This document shows positions 6,855 to 16,425 of a stretch of 64,000 nt of DNA, in pieces. The notes under the pieces were generated by a model. The model did no database searches and was not told the origin of the DNA. It saw only the letters and a list, made by a program, of their open reading frames with translations. The DNA is from Sphingomonas_O antarctica (lineage in GTDB: Bacteria; Pseudomonadota; Alphaproteobacteria; Sphingomonadales; Sphingomonadaceae). The DNA lies in NCBI RefSeq assembly GCF_965137005.1, contig NZ_CBCRXM010000015.1:23802-87801 (forward strand). Reading direction: 5' to 3'. Position numbers and translations under genes: made by a program. Position 1 is the stretch's first letter, and every line of letters starts with the position of its first letter.

Positions 6855-8249
6855 ATGCGTCCCGCAATTCGCGGCTTGGCGGCGCGCGCCGGCCGCGTCA
6901 GCCTTGCGTCCGACCCGGCAAAGGCCGGCGGGGAGGATCTGATCGCCGACATTGCTGCATCGACCAGCCGTGCTGCCAGCCGCCCTGTACGCGACGATCT
7001 GCGCACGCTGTTCGACACCGCCGTGCACGCGGTCTCGGCCGAGGTCGCGATGCCGCGGACATTGCCGATTTCGGCGCACGGCCGCACCGTTGTCATTGCT
7101 GTGGGCAAGGCCGCAGCGGCGATGATGCGCGTCGCGCAGGCACGCGCCGCTAGACCGCTCGAAGGCCTCATCGTCACGCGCTACGGCCATTTGCCGCCGC
7201 AGGGCACCGCTGGGCCGGGCGTCGAGGTGATCGAGGCCGGACACCCCTACCCCGACGAACGCAGCGTTACCGCCGCTGCGCAGGTGCTTGACATGGCGCG
7301 CGGCCTCGACGCGGGCGATCGGCTGTTGCTGCTGCTGTCGGGCGGCGGCTCTGCGCTTCTCGCCGCGCCCGCACCCGGCCTGACGCTCGACGACAAACAG
7401 GGCGTTACCCGCGCCTTGCTGCAATCGGGCGCGACGATCGCCGAAATCAACTGCGTGCGAAAGCACCTCTCGGCAATCAAGGGCGGTCGCCTCGCGGTCG
7501 CCGCCGGCCCGGCGCAAGTCACTACCTGGATCATCAGCGACGTGCCCGGCGACGATCCGTCCTACGTCTCCTCCGGGCCGACGGTGGCGGACACCACCAG
7601 CCTCGCCGAAGCGCGTGAAATCATCGCTGAGTACGGCGTCCAGGTCTCCCCTCAAGTTGCCGCCGCCCTCGCCAATCCAGCCAACGAAACGCCCGAGGCC
7701 GACACGCTCGGCCTCGCCGGTGTCGAAACGCGCGTCATCGCCCGCGCGCGCGACGGGCTTGTCGCCGCCGGGGCCAAAGCCGCGGAACTTGGCTATCAGG
7801 TCATGGATCTGGGCGACCAACTCCAGGCCGAAGCGCGTCACCTCGGCGCCAGCCATGCCGCGCTCGCTCGCCGCCTTGCTAAGGACGGTAGGCCCCGCGC
7901 CATCCTTTCGGGCGGCGAAACCACCGTCACGGTCACCAACAAATCGGGCCGCGGCGGGCGCAATCTCGAATATCTGCTTGGCCTGGCCATTGCTCTTGAC
8001 GGGGCGCCGGGCATCTCCGCCCTCGCATGCGACACTGATGGCATCGACGGCACTGAGGACGCGGCAGGCGCTATCGTTACGCCCGACACGATTGCCCGCG
8101 CCAAAGCCGCCGGTCTCGATCCGCAACGCCATCTCGACCGCAACGACGCCTATCTCTTTTTCGAAGAGCTTGACGATCTCGTCGTTACCGGCCCGACGCT
8201 GACCAACGTCAACGATTTCCGCGCCATCCTGATCGGATCCGATGAATGA
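6855..8249 (+). CDS. glycerate 2-kinase, MOFRL family
   Basis: 464-aa kinase of the GckA/TtuD (MOFRL) type, which phosphorylates D-glycerate at C2 with ATP and feeds 2-phosphoglycerate into glycolysis. Visible family blocks are VIAVGKAAAAMMRVAQ, LLLLSGGGSALLAAP, INCVRKHLSAIKGG (with the conserved Lys), ISDVPGDDPSYVSSGP, SGGETTVTV and the C-terminal DTDGIDGTEDAAGA. Family homology begins only at about residue 45, so the ATG at 6855 may give an extended N-terminus; a weak GCGGA run precedes it. It is the first gene of a six-gene plus-strand operon and overlaps the next gene by ATGA. Confidence 0.88.
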   Translation: MRPAIRGLAARAGRVSLASDPAKAGGEDLIADIAASTSRAASRPVRDDLRTLFDTAVHAVSAEVAMPRTLPISAHGRTVVIAVGKAAAAMMRVAQARAARPLEGLIVTRYGHLPPQGTAGPGVEVIEAGHPYPDERSVTAAAQVLDMARGLDAGDRLLLLLSGGGSALLAAPAPGLTLDDKQGVTRALLQSGATIAEINCVRKHLSAIKGGRLAVAAGPAQVTTWIISDVPGDDPSYVSSGPTVADTTSLAEAREIIAEYGVQVSPQVAAALANPANETPEADTLGLAGVETRVIARARDGLVAAGAKAAELGYQVMDLGDQLQAEARHLGASHAALARRLAKDGRPRAILSGGETTVTVTNKSGRGGRNLEYLLGLAIALDGAPGISALACDTDGIDGTEDAAGAIVTPDTIARAKAAGLDPQRHLDRNDAYLFFEELDDLVVTGPTLTNVNDFRAILIGSDE

Positions 8250-9319
8250 ACGATGCGCTATTCGACAGATTTTATGGTTGCCTGATTGGTGGCGCAATCG
8301 GCGATGCGATGGGCGCCCCGACCGAGGATTGGCATTACACCGACATTCGTGACAAATTCGGCCCGATCGACTCGTTTCATCCCCAGCCTGCGCGCAAGCG
8401 GGACGGCAAGCCGGGCCAGATCACCGACGACACCACGCTGCGCCACTATATGTGCCTCGCGATCATTAGGAAGGGCGGCCGCATTACGCCCGACGACTAT
8501 GCGCAGGTCTGGCTTAGCGACCTTAATCCTGATCGCTTGTTCGTTACCGAACGCATCGTCCTGCACAAGCTGCAATTGGGCATGAGCCCGTGGGACAGCG
8601 GCCGCGGGCAGCCGCTCGCCGACGCCGCGATCATGGCGGTTGCCCCCATCGGCCTGATCAACGCGGGGAATCCGGCGCAAGCCCAACAGGACGGCTTTCT
8701 CATCTCCAGCGTGCATCAGGACGGGATCGAACGCGACGCTGCCGCCTGCATCGCAGCCGCATTCGCCGCCGCCTTCGAACCCGGCGCCACCGCTACTTCG
8801 ATGCTGGATCGCGCCGCCGAACACGGCAATTTCGACACCCGTCGTCTGATCCAAATCGGCCGCGAACTCGCGGCGACGACCGGCAGCGTCGACCGGTTCA
8901 TCGAGCAATTTTATCTGCGCTATCTCGACCGCTCCTTCCCCCGGCCCGCCGATCACAAGTGGGACGCCGAACGCTCGGTCAGCCCGACCAGCCGGGAGGT
9001 TTTGCCAATCGTCGCCGGCCTGTTCGAATTGTGTGGCGGCGAACCCAACGATTGCATTACGGCGGGCGCAAGCGTCGGGCGCGATGCCGACACAATCTGT
9101 ACCGTGCTCGGCGGCCTGGGCGGCGCGCTGCACGGCGCGGGCGCCATCCGGCCGGATTGGATCGAGGCCAGCGAGGAGGCGAACGTAGGTTTCTTCGACG
9201 AAGTGGAGCCAGGCGAAACCTTCCGCTCGACTGCGATGAAGCTGGTCGGCGCGCTCGAAGCGGAGCGAATCCAGGTCCGAGCGCGACTGACCCGCCTCGA
9301 TACGTTGGTGGCGGCATGA
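8246..9319 (+). CDS. ADP-ribosylglycohydrolase family protein
   Basis: 357-aa member of the ADP-ribosylglycohydrolase (DraG/ARH) fold. The signature metal-binding blocks are present: GCLIGGAIGDAMGAPTE near the N-terminus, TDDTTLRHYMCLA (TDDT motif) at about 58-70, and SVGRDADTICTVLGGLGGAL (GRDADT motif) near 275. All metal ligands expected for two Mg ions appear intact. Members placed inside sugar-catabolic operons are thought to cleave N-glycosidic or related bonds of small molecules rather than protein ADP-ribose; the position between a glycerate kinase and a sugar-type transporter favours such a role here, but that is inference. Its ATG overlaps the previous stop and its own stop overlaps the next start. 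Confidence 0.85.
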   Translation: MNDALFDRFYGCLIGGAIGDAMGAPTEDWHYTDIRDKFGPIDSFHPQPARKRDGKPGQITDDTTLRHYMCLAIIRKGGRITPDDYAQVWLSDLNPDRLFVTERIVLHKLQLGMSPWDSGRGQPLADAAIMAVAPIGLINAGNPAQAQQDGFLISSVHQDGIERDAAACIAAAFAAAFEPGATATSMLDRAAEHGNFDTRRLIQIGRELAATTGSVDRFIEQFYLRYLDRSFPRPADHKWDAERSVSPTSREVLPIVAGLFELCGGEPNDCITAGASVGRDADTICTVLGGLGGALHGAGAIRPDWIEASEEANVGFFDEVEPGETFRSTAMKLVGALEAERIQVRARLTRLDTLVAA

Positions 9320-10551
9320 CTGACCGCGCGATCAGTGGCCGCTACCCCTGGTTGCTCATCGGCCTGCTCTGGGTTGTTGCTTTCCTCAACGCTGCGGACC
9401 GCAACATTCTTCTCGCTGTCCTTCCCGACCTCAAGGCCGAGTTCGGTCTGACCAACAACCAACTCGCCTTGCTCGGCTCGGTGTTTTTCTGGATCTATGC
9501 TGTCGGCGCGTTTCTCGCGGGGCGGCTGGGTGACAGTGTGCGCCGCAGCCGCGTGATCATCCTCGGCCTCATTTTTTGGAGCATTGCCACCGGGGCCTCG
9601 AGCCTCGCCAATGGTTTCGCCCTCCTCCTCGCCATGCGTGGCATCGTCGCGGTGGGGGAGAGCGCCTATTACCCCACCGCCACCGCGCTGATCGGAGACT
9701 GGCACAAGCCGACGATGCGTAGCCGCGCGCTGTCGCTGCACCAGACCGCAGTGTTCGCGGGCGCCGGTCTGGGCGCGGTCGCCACCGGCTACGTCGCCGA
9801 CGCGCTTAGCTGGCACGCGCCGTTCGTAATCTTCGGCGGTATCGGCTTGATCCACGCCATCGTGTTGTGGTCGATGCTCAAGGACGCGCCGATCAAGCAC
9901 ACCGCCGCCGAAGCCGGCAAGCCTGCCGAACCCATCGGTATCGTCCTCGGCATCCCGCCGGCGTTGATGCTCTGCGTCGTCTTCGCGCTGGCCACCGGCG
10001 CGTCCACCGGTGTCACCTTCTGGGCCCCCTATTTCGTTAAGGAACAGCTGGGCTTGAACTTGGCCAATTCGGCTTGGGTCGGCTCCGCGACGATCAACAT
10101 CGCGGGGTTCCTGTCGGTGCCGCTCGGGGGCCTGCTGGCCGATACCCTCGCCAAGCGCAGCCCGATCGGCCGCTTCACTACCCTCGCCATCGGCCTCGGC
10201 CTGGCCGGCATCCTCCTGTTGCCGCTGCTCGGCGCCAAGACCGCCACCGAAATCGGCGTGGTCCTCGTCGCGACCAGTGTCGCCAAGGGGCTGTTCGACG
10301 GATGCATTTACGCCGCGATGCAGGATGTCGTCCCACCGCACGCGCGGGCTACCGCGGTCGGCATGATGACTATGATTGGCTTTTTCGGCGCGGGCATTAC
10401 GCCGCTGATGGTTTCAGCGATCGCCGATGCCGCGGGCATGGGCGCCGGCATCGCCGCGATGGCGGCGCTTTACTTCATCGCCGTGGCCGTTCTGTTCCTC
10501 GGTCGCCCCTCCAGCCGCAAGGCGGTGCTTGCCAATGCGGTCCCGGTATGA
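9316..10551 (+). CDS. MFS transporter
   Basis: 411-aa major facilitator superfamily permease with 12 predicted membrane helices in two six-helix halves. The loop 2-3 signature appears as GRLGDSVRRSRVI at about residues 64-76, and the motif RGIVAVGESAYYPTATALIG after helix 4 resembles the organic-anion/sugar-acid transporter (ACS-like) subgroup. It follows the glycohydrolase gene by an ATGA overlap and precedes the dehydrogenase gene by another. By context it imports the carbohydrate or sugar acid consumed by this operon. Confidence 0.9.
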   Translation: MTDRAISGRYPWLLIGLLWVVAFLNAADRNILLAVLPDLKAEFGLTNNQLALLGSVFFWIYAVGAFLAGRLGDSVRRSRVIILGLIFWSIATGASSLANGFALLLAMRGIVAVGESAYYPTATALIGDWHKPTMRSRALSLHQTAVFAGAGLGAVATGYVADALSWHAPFVIFGGIGLIHAIVLWSMLKDAPIKHTAAEAGKPAEPIGIVLGIPPALMLCVVFALATGASTGVTFWAPYFVKEQLGLNLANSAWVGSATINIAGFLSVPLGGLLADTLAKRSPIGRFTTLAIGLGLAGILLLPLLGAKTATEIGVVLVATSVAKGLFDGCIYAAMQDVVPPHARATAVGMMTMIGFFGAGITPLMVSAIADAAGMGAGIAAMAALYFIAVAVLFLGRPSSRKAVLANAVPV

Positions 10552-11573
10552 AGGCACTCATCCTCAATGGGCCGTGCAATCTCGCCTTCGAGGACACGCC
10601 CGACGCGCCGCTCGCGCCGGCCGAAGTGCGCGTTCGCACGCTCTATTCGGGCATCAGCGCCGGCACTGAACTGACCCAATATCGCGGCACCAGCCCGTTT
10701 ATGAACCGCCAGTGGGACGAGGCCCGCCGCTTGTTCGTTCCCGGCGGGGCAAGTTGGTCCTACCCCATCCGCAACCTGGGCTATGAGGAAGCGGGCGAGA
10801 TCGTCGAACTCGGCAGCGCCGTTACCGGCCTGCGCGTCGGCCAGCGCATATACGGCGCGTGGCACCATCGCTCGCACCATATCGCTGACCAGGATTGGGC
10901 GCGCGACCGCCTGATGCCCGAGGGGCTGGACCCCCGCGCCGGCATCTTCAGCCATATCGGCGCGGTCGCGCTCAACGGTGTCCACGACGCGCGTATCCGC
11001 ATCGGCGATGTCGTCGCGGTGTTTGGTCTCGGCGTGCCCGGGCAGATCGTCGCCCAAGCCGCACGTGCCTCCGGCGCAACGGTGATCACGGTCGATCCCG
11101 ATGCCCAAAGACGCGGATTGGCGCTCAAATTTGGGGCAAAGCACGCTATTCCACCCGAAAACGCCGCCGAAACTATCAAGGAATTGACCCAAAACCGCGG
11201 TGCCGACGCCTGTATCGAGGTTTCCGGGGCCGCCCCTGCTCTGTCCGAAGCTATCCGCGCCGTCGCCTATTCCTCCCGCGTGGTGGCGATGGGCTTCTTT
11301 CAGGGCGAGCTGTCCGGCATCCGTCTAGGCGATGAATTCCATCACAACCGTGTCGAACTCGTGTGTTCGCAAATCTCCGGTACCGCCCCCGAAGCGCAGC
11401 ACCGCTGGTCCAAGCCGCGCCTGTGGCGCACCGCGATCGAGCTGCAGGCGGCGGGGGTCCTCGATCTCATCCCGCTGATCACTGACCCCGTCCCCTTCGC
11501 CGAAGCGCCCACTCTCTTCGCACGCCTCGACAGAGGCGCGCTGGGCGTGATGCAGTCAGTCCTAGAGTTCTAG
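10548..11573 (+). CDS. alcohol-dehydrogenase-like oxidoreductase (zinc-site residues lost)
   Basis: 341-aa medium-chain dehydrogenase/reductase. The N-terminal GroES-like domain reads YSGISAGTELTQYRG where zinc enzymes have the catalytic Cys, so the catalytic zinc ligand is absent, as in several sugar-oxidising subfamilies. The Rossmann motif is VAVFGLGVPGQI at about 157-168 and the cofactor-strand end is VDPDAQRRG, with Asp favouring NAD(H). The middle contains a His-rich loop WHHRSHH. It probably oxidises a polyol or sugar hydroxyl in the operon's pathway. The start overlaps the transporter stop (ATGA), and the next gene starts immediately after its TAG. Confidence 0.82.
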   Translation: MKALILNGPCNLAFEDTPDAPLAPAEVRVRTLYSGISAGTELTQYRGTSPFMNRQWDEARRLFVPGGASWSYPIRNLGYEEAGEIVELGSAVTGLRVGQRIYGAWHHRSHHIADQDWARDRLMPEGLDPRAGIFSHIGAVALNGVHDARIRIGDVVAVFGLGVPGQIVAQAARASGATVITVDPDAQRRGLALKFGAKHAIPPENAAETIKELTQNRGADACIEVSGAAPALSEAIRAVAYSSRVVAMGFFQGELSGIRLGDEFHHNRVELVCSQISGTAPEAQHRWSKPRLWRTAIELQAAGVLDLIPLITDPVPFAEAPTLFARLDRGALGVMQSVLEF

Positions 11574-12533
11574 ATGCGCGTTGGCATTCTGGGTTGCGGC
11601 GGGATCGCCGTCAGGCACGTCAACGCAGCCAAGGCAGCCGGCCTAGAGGTCGTTGCCGCCTGCAGCCGCGATATGGCCAAAGCGCAAGCTTTCACCGCCG
11701 TCAGCGGCGGCCAGCCATTCGACGATATCGAGCGCATGATCGACGCAGGGCTCGACCTGCTCGTCATCACCACCCCGCCCTTCGCCCGTCATGGGGAGGC
11801 CGAACATGCCGCTACGCGCGGAGTGAACCTGCTCGTCGAAAAACCCATCGCGCTTGATTACGATGCCGCCACGCGAATGGCCGATGCAGTCGACGCCGCG
11901 GGCGTCACCGCCGCGATCGGCTTCATGTACCGCCACGGCGCGGCAGTGCGAGACTGGAAGGCGCGCGACACCGGCCCGGTCGGGCTTTACGCTGGCGCGT
12001 ATCACTGCAACGCGCTTCACGCCGACTGGTGGCGCGATGAGGCGCAATCGGGCGGCCAGATCCTCGAACAGGTGATCCACCAAATCGACCTGATCCGTCA
12101 TCTGATGGGCGAACCCGCCACGGTCTATGCCCGTCGCGCCAACCTGTTTCATCGCGCCGCGCCCGGTTATTCGGTGGAGGACGTTTCGGCGATCGTGTTT
12201 GGCTGGGAGGACGGTCGCATCGCCACGCTTAACGCCTCAAACTTCGCCACGCCCGGCATCTGGCACAAGGAGTGGAACGTCTTCGCCGAGAAGCTCACTG
12301 GTCGCTTTACCGACTGGAACGAAGCGGTGTTCACCCCCACTATCACGGGCGCGGCACCCGAGCCGATCGTGAGTCCCGCCGACCCCTTCGTCACGCAGAT
12401 GGAAGACATCGCCGCCGCGATCCGCGACAAACGACAACCGCTGATCCCGCTGTGCGAGGGTGCGACCACGCTCAAACTTGCACTCGCCGCGCGGCGATCG
12501 GCAGACGAACGCGGTGAGATCAATGTACGCTGA
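11574..12533 (+). CDS. Gfo/Idh/MocA family oxidoreductase
   Basis: 319-aa NAD(P)-dependent sugar oxidoreductase. The dinucleotide fold begins at once with RVGILGCGGIAVRH (residues 2-15), followed by LLVITTPPFARHGEA, the family hallmark VEKPIALD at about 86-93 and a C-terminal block with GGQILEQVIHQIDLIRHLMG (residues 159-178), in which the conserved H-x-x-D is visible. It likely oxidises or epimerises a sugar or inositol-like compound using bound NAD. It starts directly after the preceding stop and its 3' end overlaps the glycosidase start by 11 bases, so the operon remains tightly packed. Confidence 0.88.
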   Translation: MRVGILGCGGIAVRHVNAAKAAGLEVVAACSRDMAKAQAFTAVSGGQPFDDIERMIDAGLDLLVITTPPFARHGEAEHAATRGVNLLVEKPIALDYDAATRMADAVDAAGVTAAIGFMYRHGAAVRDWKARDTGPVGLYAGAYHCNALHADWWRDEAQSGGQILEQVIHQIDLIRHLMGEPATVYARRANLFHRAAPGYSVEDVSAIVFGWEDGRIATLNASNFATPGIWHKEWNVFAEKLTGRFTDWNEAVFTPTITGAAPEPIVSPADPFVTQMEDIAAAIRDKRQPLIPLCEGATTLKLALAARRSADERGEINVR

Positions 12534-14190
12534 GCGCGGCTTGAAGGTCGATATCCTCGCCCCACTGATCAACGGCGAAGTGCCGCGGCATCGCACGGTC
12601 GATGGCGGTTGGGAATTGGAGGGTGGGGGGCGCGTCCTGCTCGACGTCCAGCCCGGCCGCTACACCGTTCGCATCGAAGGCGCCGACCACTCGCTCGACA
12701 GTTTGGGTCTGCGTCTCAATTACGCGGGTGCAAGGCTCTATCTCCGCAACGGCTATCACAGCTGGGACGGCAGCTTTTTCGTCGCACCCGGGACAGCCGC
12801 CGGCGACGGTCCGCCCGGCAAGGCGCCGACACTCGGTTTTGCGATGACCGCGCTGTTGCCCGAGCAACGCGAAGGGGCTCTTATCCTCGGCTTCGAGCGC
12901 CACGACCGCTTCCAGACGCGCTTCCGCTACGCCGACGACACGATCGATATCGAAACCCTGCTCGACCGCACCGGCGCGACCGAGGGGGAAACGCTCCTGG
13001 TGTTCGATGGGGACGAAGTCGAGCCGGCACTGCGCCGCTGGTCGAGGGCCGTCGCCGCCGCCTCCCCGCTAGCGCCGCACGTGCCGGAGAAACGCATCAC
13101 CGGCTGGTGCTCATGGTACAATCTCTACGCCGCAATCGACGAGGCCGCGATCCTCGATCACCTCGTCGCCGCGCGCGATTTCCGCGACACGAATCAAGTC
13201 CCGCTCGACGTGTTCCTGATCGACGACGGCTTCACCCCCGAAATGGGCGATTGGCTCGACGTCAAACCGCAATTCCCGCGCGGAATGAAGCCGCTCCTCG
13301 CCACTGTTGCCGCCGCGGGTTTCCGCCCCGGACTGTGGATTGCGCCGTTTATGGTCGGGAACCGCTCCAAGCTAGCACAGGCGCATCCCGACTGGCTGGT
13401 CAAAGATGCCACCACGGGCGACCCCCTCGTGCAGATGCGCTTCTACGGCGAATTCCGCTGGCACAAGCGCAGCGAGGAATATCACATCCTCGACATTACG
13501 CATCCGGACGCCGAGGCGTATATTCGCCACGTTTTCCGTACCTGGGTGCGGGATTGGGGGGTGCGCTATTTCAAGACCGATTTCATGCTCTTCGGCAGCG
13601 AGCATGGCCCCGACACAGCATGTTGGCACACGCCGGAGTTGAGCCGCGTCGCCATCTGGCGGCGCATGGCTGCGTTGATCCGTGAAGAGATCGGCGCGGA
13701 TTCGCTATGGCTCGGCTGCGGCTGTCCACTCTGGGCCTCGGTCGGTTATGTCGATGCGATGCGCATAGGTCGCGATATCGGCATTAGCTGGCACGGAGAA
13801 TATTCGGCCGAAAGCCTGCTTCGCGACCAAGTCACCCGCAACCACGCTGCAGATGTGCTGTGGCAAGCCGATCCCGACTGCATCCTACTCCGTGACCGCT
13901 ATCACGAGTTGAGCGACGAGCAGGTCAATTCGCTCGCCCAATTTGCAGCCAACGCGGGTGGCGTACTGATGACCAGCGACCATCTCGGCCAGTTGAGCGC
14001 GGCGCGGCAAAAGCTCTTTGCCGAGGCGCTGCGCGACGACGTCACCGGCTGCGAATATCCCCGCCTCGGCAATGCCAAGGCGCTGATCGAACAGTGCGTC
14101 CGCAGGGCCGACGGCAGCGCACAATCCTTCGCGTTTAACCCGACCGGCAGGAACGGCACCGTCCCACCCTACGGCTACCGTTCGGCATGA
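12523..14190 (+). CDS. clan GH-D glycosidase (alpha-galactosidase-like)
   Basis: 555-aa TIM-barrel glycoside hydrolase resembling GH36/GH27/GH31-type alpha-galactosidases. The N-terminal 170 residues form a beta-rich domain. The barrel starts with ITGWCSWYNLYAAI, then VFLIDDGFTPEMGDW, GLWIAPFM, the nucleophile strand RYFKTDFML with Asp353, and the acid/base strand AMRIGRDIG with Asp418. There is no signal peptide, so it acts in the cytoplasm on an imported alpha-glycoside, consistent with the transporter in the operon. The ATG at 12523 overlaps the preceding gene by 11 bases. Substrate linkage is inferred from the clan; the nucleophile and acid/base residues are both present. Confidence 0.85.
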   Translation: MYAERGLKVDILAPLINGEVPRHRTVDGGWELEGGGRVLLDVQPGRYTVRIEGADHSLDSLGLRLNYAGARLYLRNGYHSWDGSFFVAPGTAAGDGPPGKAPTLGFAMTALLPEQREGALILGFERHDRFQTRFRYADDTIDIETLLDRTGATEGETLLVFDGDEVEPALRRWSRAVAAASPLAPHVPEKRITGWCSWYNLYAAIDEAAILDHLVAARDFRDTNQVPLDVFLIDDGFTPEMGDWLDVKPQFPRGMKPLLATVAAAGFRPGLWIAPFMVGNRSKLAQAHPDWLVKDATTGDPLVQMRFYGEFRWHKRSEEYHILDITHPDAEAYIRHVFRTWVRDWGVRYFKTDFMLFGSEHGPDTACWHTPELSRVAIWRRMAALIREEIGADSLWLGCGCPLWASVGYVDAMRIGRDIGISWHGEYSAESLLRDQVTRNHAADVLWQADPDCILLRDRYHELSDEQVNSLAQFAANAGGVLMTSDHLGQLSAARQKLFAEALRDDVTGCEYPRLGNAKALIEQCVRRADGSAQSFAFNPTGRNGTVPPYGYRSA

Positions 14191-14364
14191 CCGACGAAGC
14201 GATGGAAAGTGATGAGATGCGGCAACCGCTCTCCGCGTGCGACAGCGTGCGCCTCCGCTCACCTGCGCTCAAGGCGCGGTAACAGCTCTCGCCCCCGACA
14301 AGGCTCAGCAGGTTCGCGATAGCGGCCGAAGTTCTTGCAACCCCGCCCGCCAGGAGCCAAACGG

Positions 14365-16425
14365 TCACGCCGGAAACGGCTCCCCCGCGCTTACCTGCTG
14401 GTCTAATTTCATTTTCTCGCCGGCACGCCACCGCTCGACGCGATGTGCCACGCGATAGCGAATTGGCCCGCCGTCCGCCGTCGCCGCACGCGTCACCGGG
14501 CGGGGGACGCAAACAAACTCGGTCTCGATCACCTCACTTCCCGCCGTCACGACGGCGTAGCCATGCCCGCCCATGTCGCAGAATTCGAGGTGCGGAGCAT
14601 TGTCGGGGTTGCGCAGCGCGAGCGCCGCCGCACGGTTGCCCGTCTTTGCGTATTCGAGCGCGGTGCGGACGCCGTGACGCAGAAGCAGGTTCACGGTCGG
14701 CTCGTGTGTGCCGTCCGGCCGCTCGGCCGTGAACAAACCACGTAGCCGGTGTCCCTTCAGCCCATACTCAAGCGCCTCCGCCAGCCCGGGCGCAGATAGT
14801 GAGCCGGTGATAAAGGCGACTCCGACCGGATCGAAGGGCGCTGGCGGCAGCGTCGGCGCGGCGTAACCAGCCCAGAAGCTGTGCCGGTCGCCTGACACCG
14901 TCACAAAGCCTTCGATGCGACGCTCACGTAGAAACCCGTCAAGCTCAGCGCGCTCGCGGTACATCGCGCCTAGGTCGCCGCCGCCAAAGCAAGCGTAGCC
15001 GCCGCCAGGCCACGCCCGCGTCACCCCTGCCGGCAGGTTTTGCGGATCGGCACGCCAGTCAAGGGTGCCGTTGGATGCGGCCCAGATCTTCCACGTCGCG
15101 GTCGAGGCAGCCATCCGCTCTTTCCACCAAGCCTTCTGCGTCTCGCCGAGAAGGGTGACCGGCGCCTCTTCGCGACGAAAGTTCGGAACCACTTTGCCGT
15201 CGAAGGCGATCGTCGACGGTGCGTTGCCACCGGCGTAGGCGCTCCCGCCGTCGAGCACCTCCATCACCTCCTGCGGAAAGAGGTTGGGGAAGTCGGCCAG
15301 GTTGAAGGGGGCAGCCTCGGGACGGCCGCTCGGATCGTCGCATGTATAGCTGTGGTGATCAGTGATAATCAGCTCCACGTTGGCCCCGTAGCGGAACCCG
15401 CGGTAGGCCGTCATGCTGGCCAGCGCCGCGAGGTTGTTTGGTTCGTCGCCTAGGCCCGCGGAGTCGAATCGTTCGATCGGCACGTTCGTTACCGCCGGTG
15501 GGTCGAACCGGTCGAGGCCTGGCCCGGACATCTTTGCGACGCGCGAGGGAATGTACTCCCACCAAGCCTGGTTTGCTGCAACGCGCAGCTGTTGCGCGGG
15601 CTCTACCGTGCCGCCGTACTTTATGAAGCTCTGCCAGCCCTGCCACGAGAACTCGTGATTGTCCCCGATGCACACAAACGGAAAGCGCGCGCGGGCGTCC
15701 TGGATGTCGGGATCAGCGACGTAAGCGCGATAAATGTGGCGATAGCCCTCGACGTCGGTGGGTACGTGGAAGTTGCCAACCTTGCGCGCGTTCGGCACCC
15801 GCCCGAGGTTGTTCACGGTGCGGCCGTAGCGTTGCGGCACCTCATCGGGATATTCGACGACCTCGTAAATGAAATCACCCAGATGGAGCACGAACCCGAG
15901 CTGTTGCGCGTCGGCAGCGCGCTCGTCCTCCCAGATCATTCGGCGGAAGGCGTTCTGGTAACCCTCGTTGACGCTCTGGCAAGACACGAACGCGAACCGC
16001 ACCGTGCCATTGTTACCCTCGCGCGGCGCCGTGATCGTGCGACCGACGCGACTGCCGTTCCCGTCCGCGTCGGTGAAGCGGTACCAGTAGGCCGTGCTTG
16101 GCTTGAGTCCGGCGGCGAGCACGCGACAGGTCCAGTCGGACGCCGCGAGCGCCGGCGCGCGGACTGTCGCGACAACCTGCCGGAATTCCGGGTCACGCGC
16201 GACCTCCACCATTAGGGCGGCGTCGCCGCCGCCGGGAAGAGGCCGTCTGGTCCAGAGCACGACGCTGGTCGGTTCGGGATCGCCCGAAGCGACGCCCTCC
16301 GGGTAGAGGTCGCGTCGCTCGGCCCACCGCTGTCGAGAGGCCCGGGCGGGGCCGCTCCAGGCCAGCGTCGCCCCTATTGCAGCCGCTCCTGCGATAAAGG
16401 CGCGGCGGTCAACCGGCCCGCTCAC
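14365..16425 (-). CDS. PhoD-type alkaline phosphatase, Tat-exported
   Basis: 686-aa member of the PhoD family (phosphodiesterase/phosphomonoesterase with Fe/Ca-type metal site). A twin-arginine signal (DRRAFIAGAAA, cleaved near PARA at residue 29) directs it to the periplasm folded. An N-terminal Fn3-like beta domain precedes the metallophosphatase core with FVSCQS, LHLGDFIYE, CIGDNHEF and SGDRHSFW. It is longer than typical PhoD (about 550) because of loop insertions. The GTG start at 16425 overlaps the stop of the upstream NTF2-like gene (GTGA), so the two are co-translated. It faces the glycosidase gene tail to tail. Confidence 0.88.
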   Translation of the reverse strand: MSGPVDRRAFIAGAAAIGATLAWSGPARASRQRWAERRDLYPEGVASGDPEPTSVVLWTRRPLPGGGDAALMVEVARDPEFRQVVATVRAPALAASDWTCRVLAAGLKPSTAYWYRFTDADGNGSRVGRTITAPREGNNGTVRFAFVSCQSVNEGYQNAFRRMIWEDERAADAQQLGFVLHLGDFIYEVVEYPDEVPQRYGRTVNNLGRVPNARKVGNFHVPTDVEGYRHIYRAYVADPDIQDARARFPFVCIGDNHEFSWQGWQSFIKYGGTVEPAQQLRVAANQAWWEYIPSRVAKMSGPGLDRFDPPAVTNVPIERFDSAGLGDEPNNLAALASMTAYRGFRYGANVELIITDHHSYTCDDPSGRPEAAPFNLADFPNLFPQEVMEVLDGGSAYAGGNAPSTIAFDGKVVPNFRREEAPVTLLGETQKAWWKERMAASTATWKIWAASNGTLDWRADPQNLPAGVTRAWPGGGYACFGGGDLGAMYRERAELDGFLRERRIEGFVTVSGDRHSFWAGYAAPTLPPAPFDPVGVAFITGSLSAPGLAEALEYGLKGHRLRGLFTAERPDGTHEPTVNLLLRHGVRTALEYAKTGNRAAALALRNPDNAPHLEFCDMGGHGYAVVTAGSEVIETEFVCVPRPVTRAATADGGPIRYRVAHRVERWRAGEKMKLDQQVSAGEPFPA

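Noticed and set aside
5479..6942. 487-codon plus-strand open frame over the AAA protein
   Set aside because: Opposes the AAA gene and runs across the LysR remnant in the wrong frame; composition Ser/Arg/Pro-rich, no domain.
6816..8297. 493-codon minus-strand open frame over the glycerate kinase
   Set aside because: Antisense shadow of a strongly matched MOFRL kinase; no motif of its own.
8953..10341. 462-codon minus-strand open frame across the ADP-ribosylglycohydrolase-like and MFS genes
   Set aside because: Antisense to two coupled genes with clear family motifs; its own sequence is low-complexity Arg/Gly/Asp/Ala without any fold signature.
12609..13685. 358-codon plus-strand frame inside the glycosidase gene
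   Set aside because: Overlaps the glycosidase in another frame; Arg-rich shadow without motifs.
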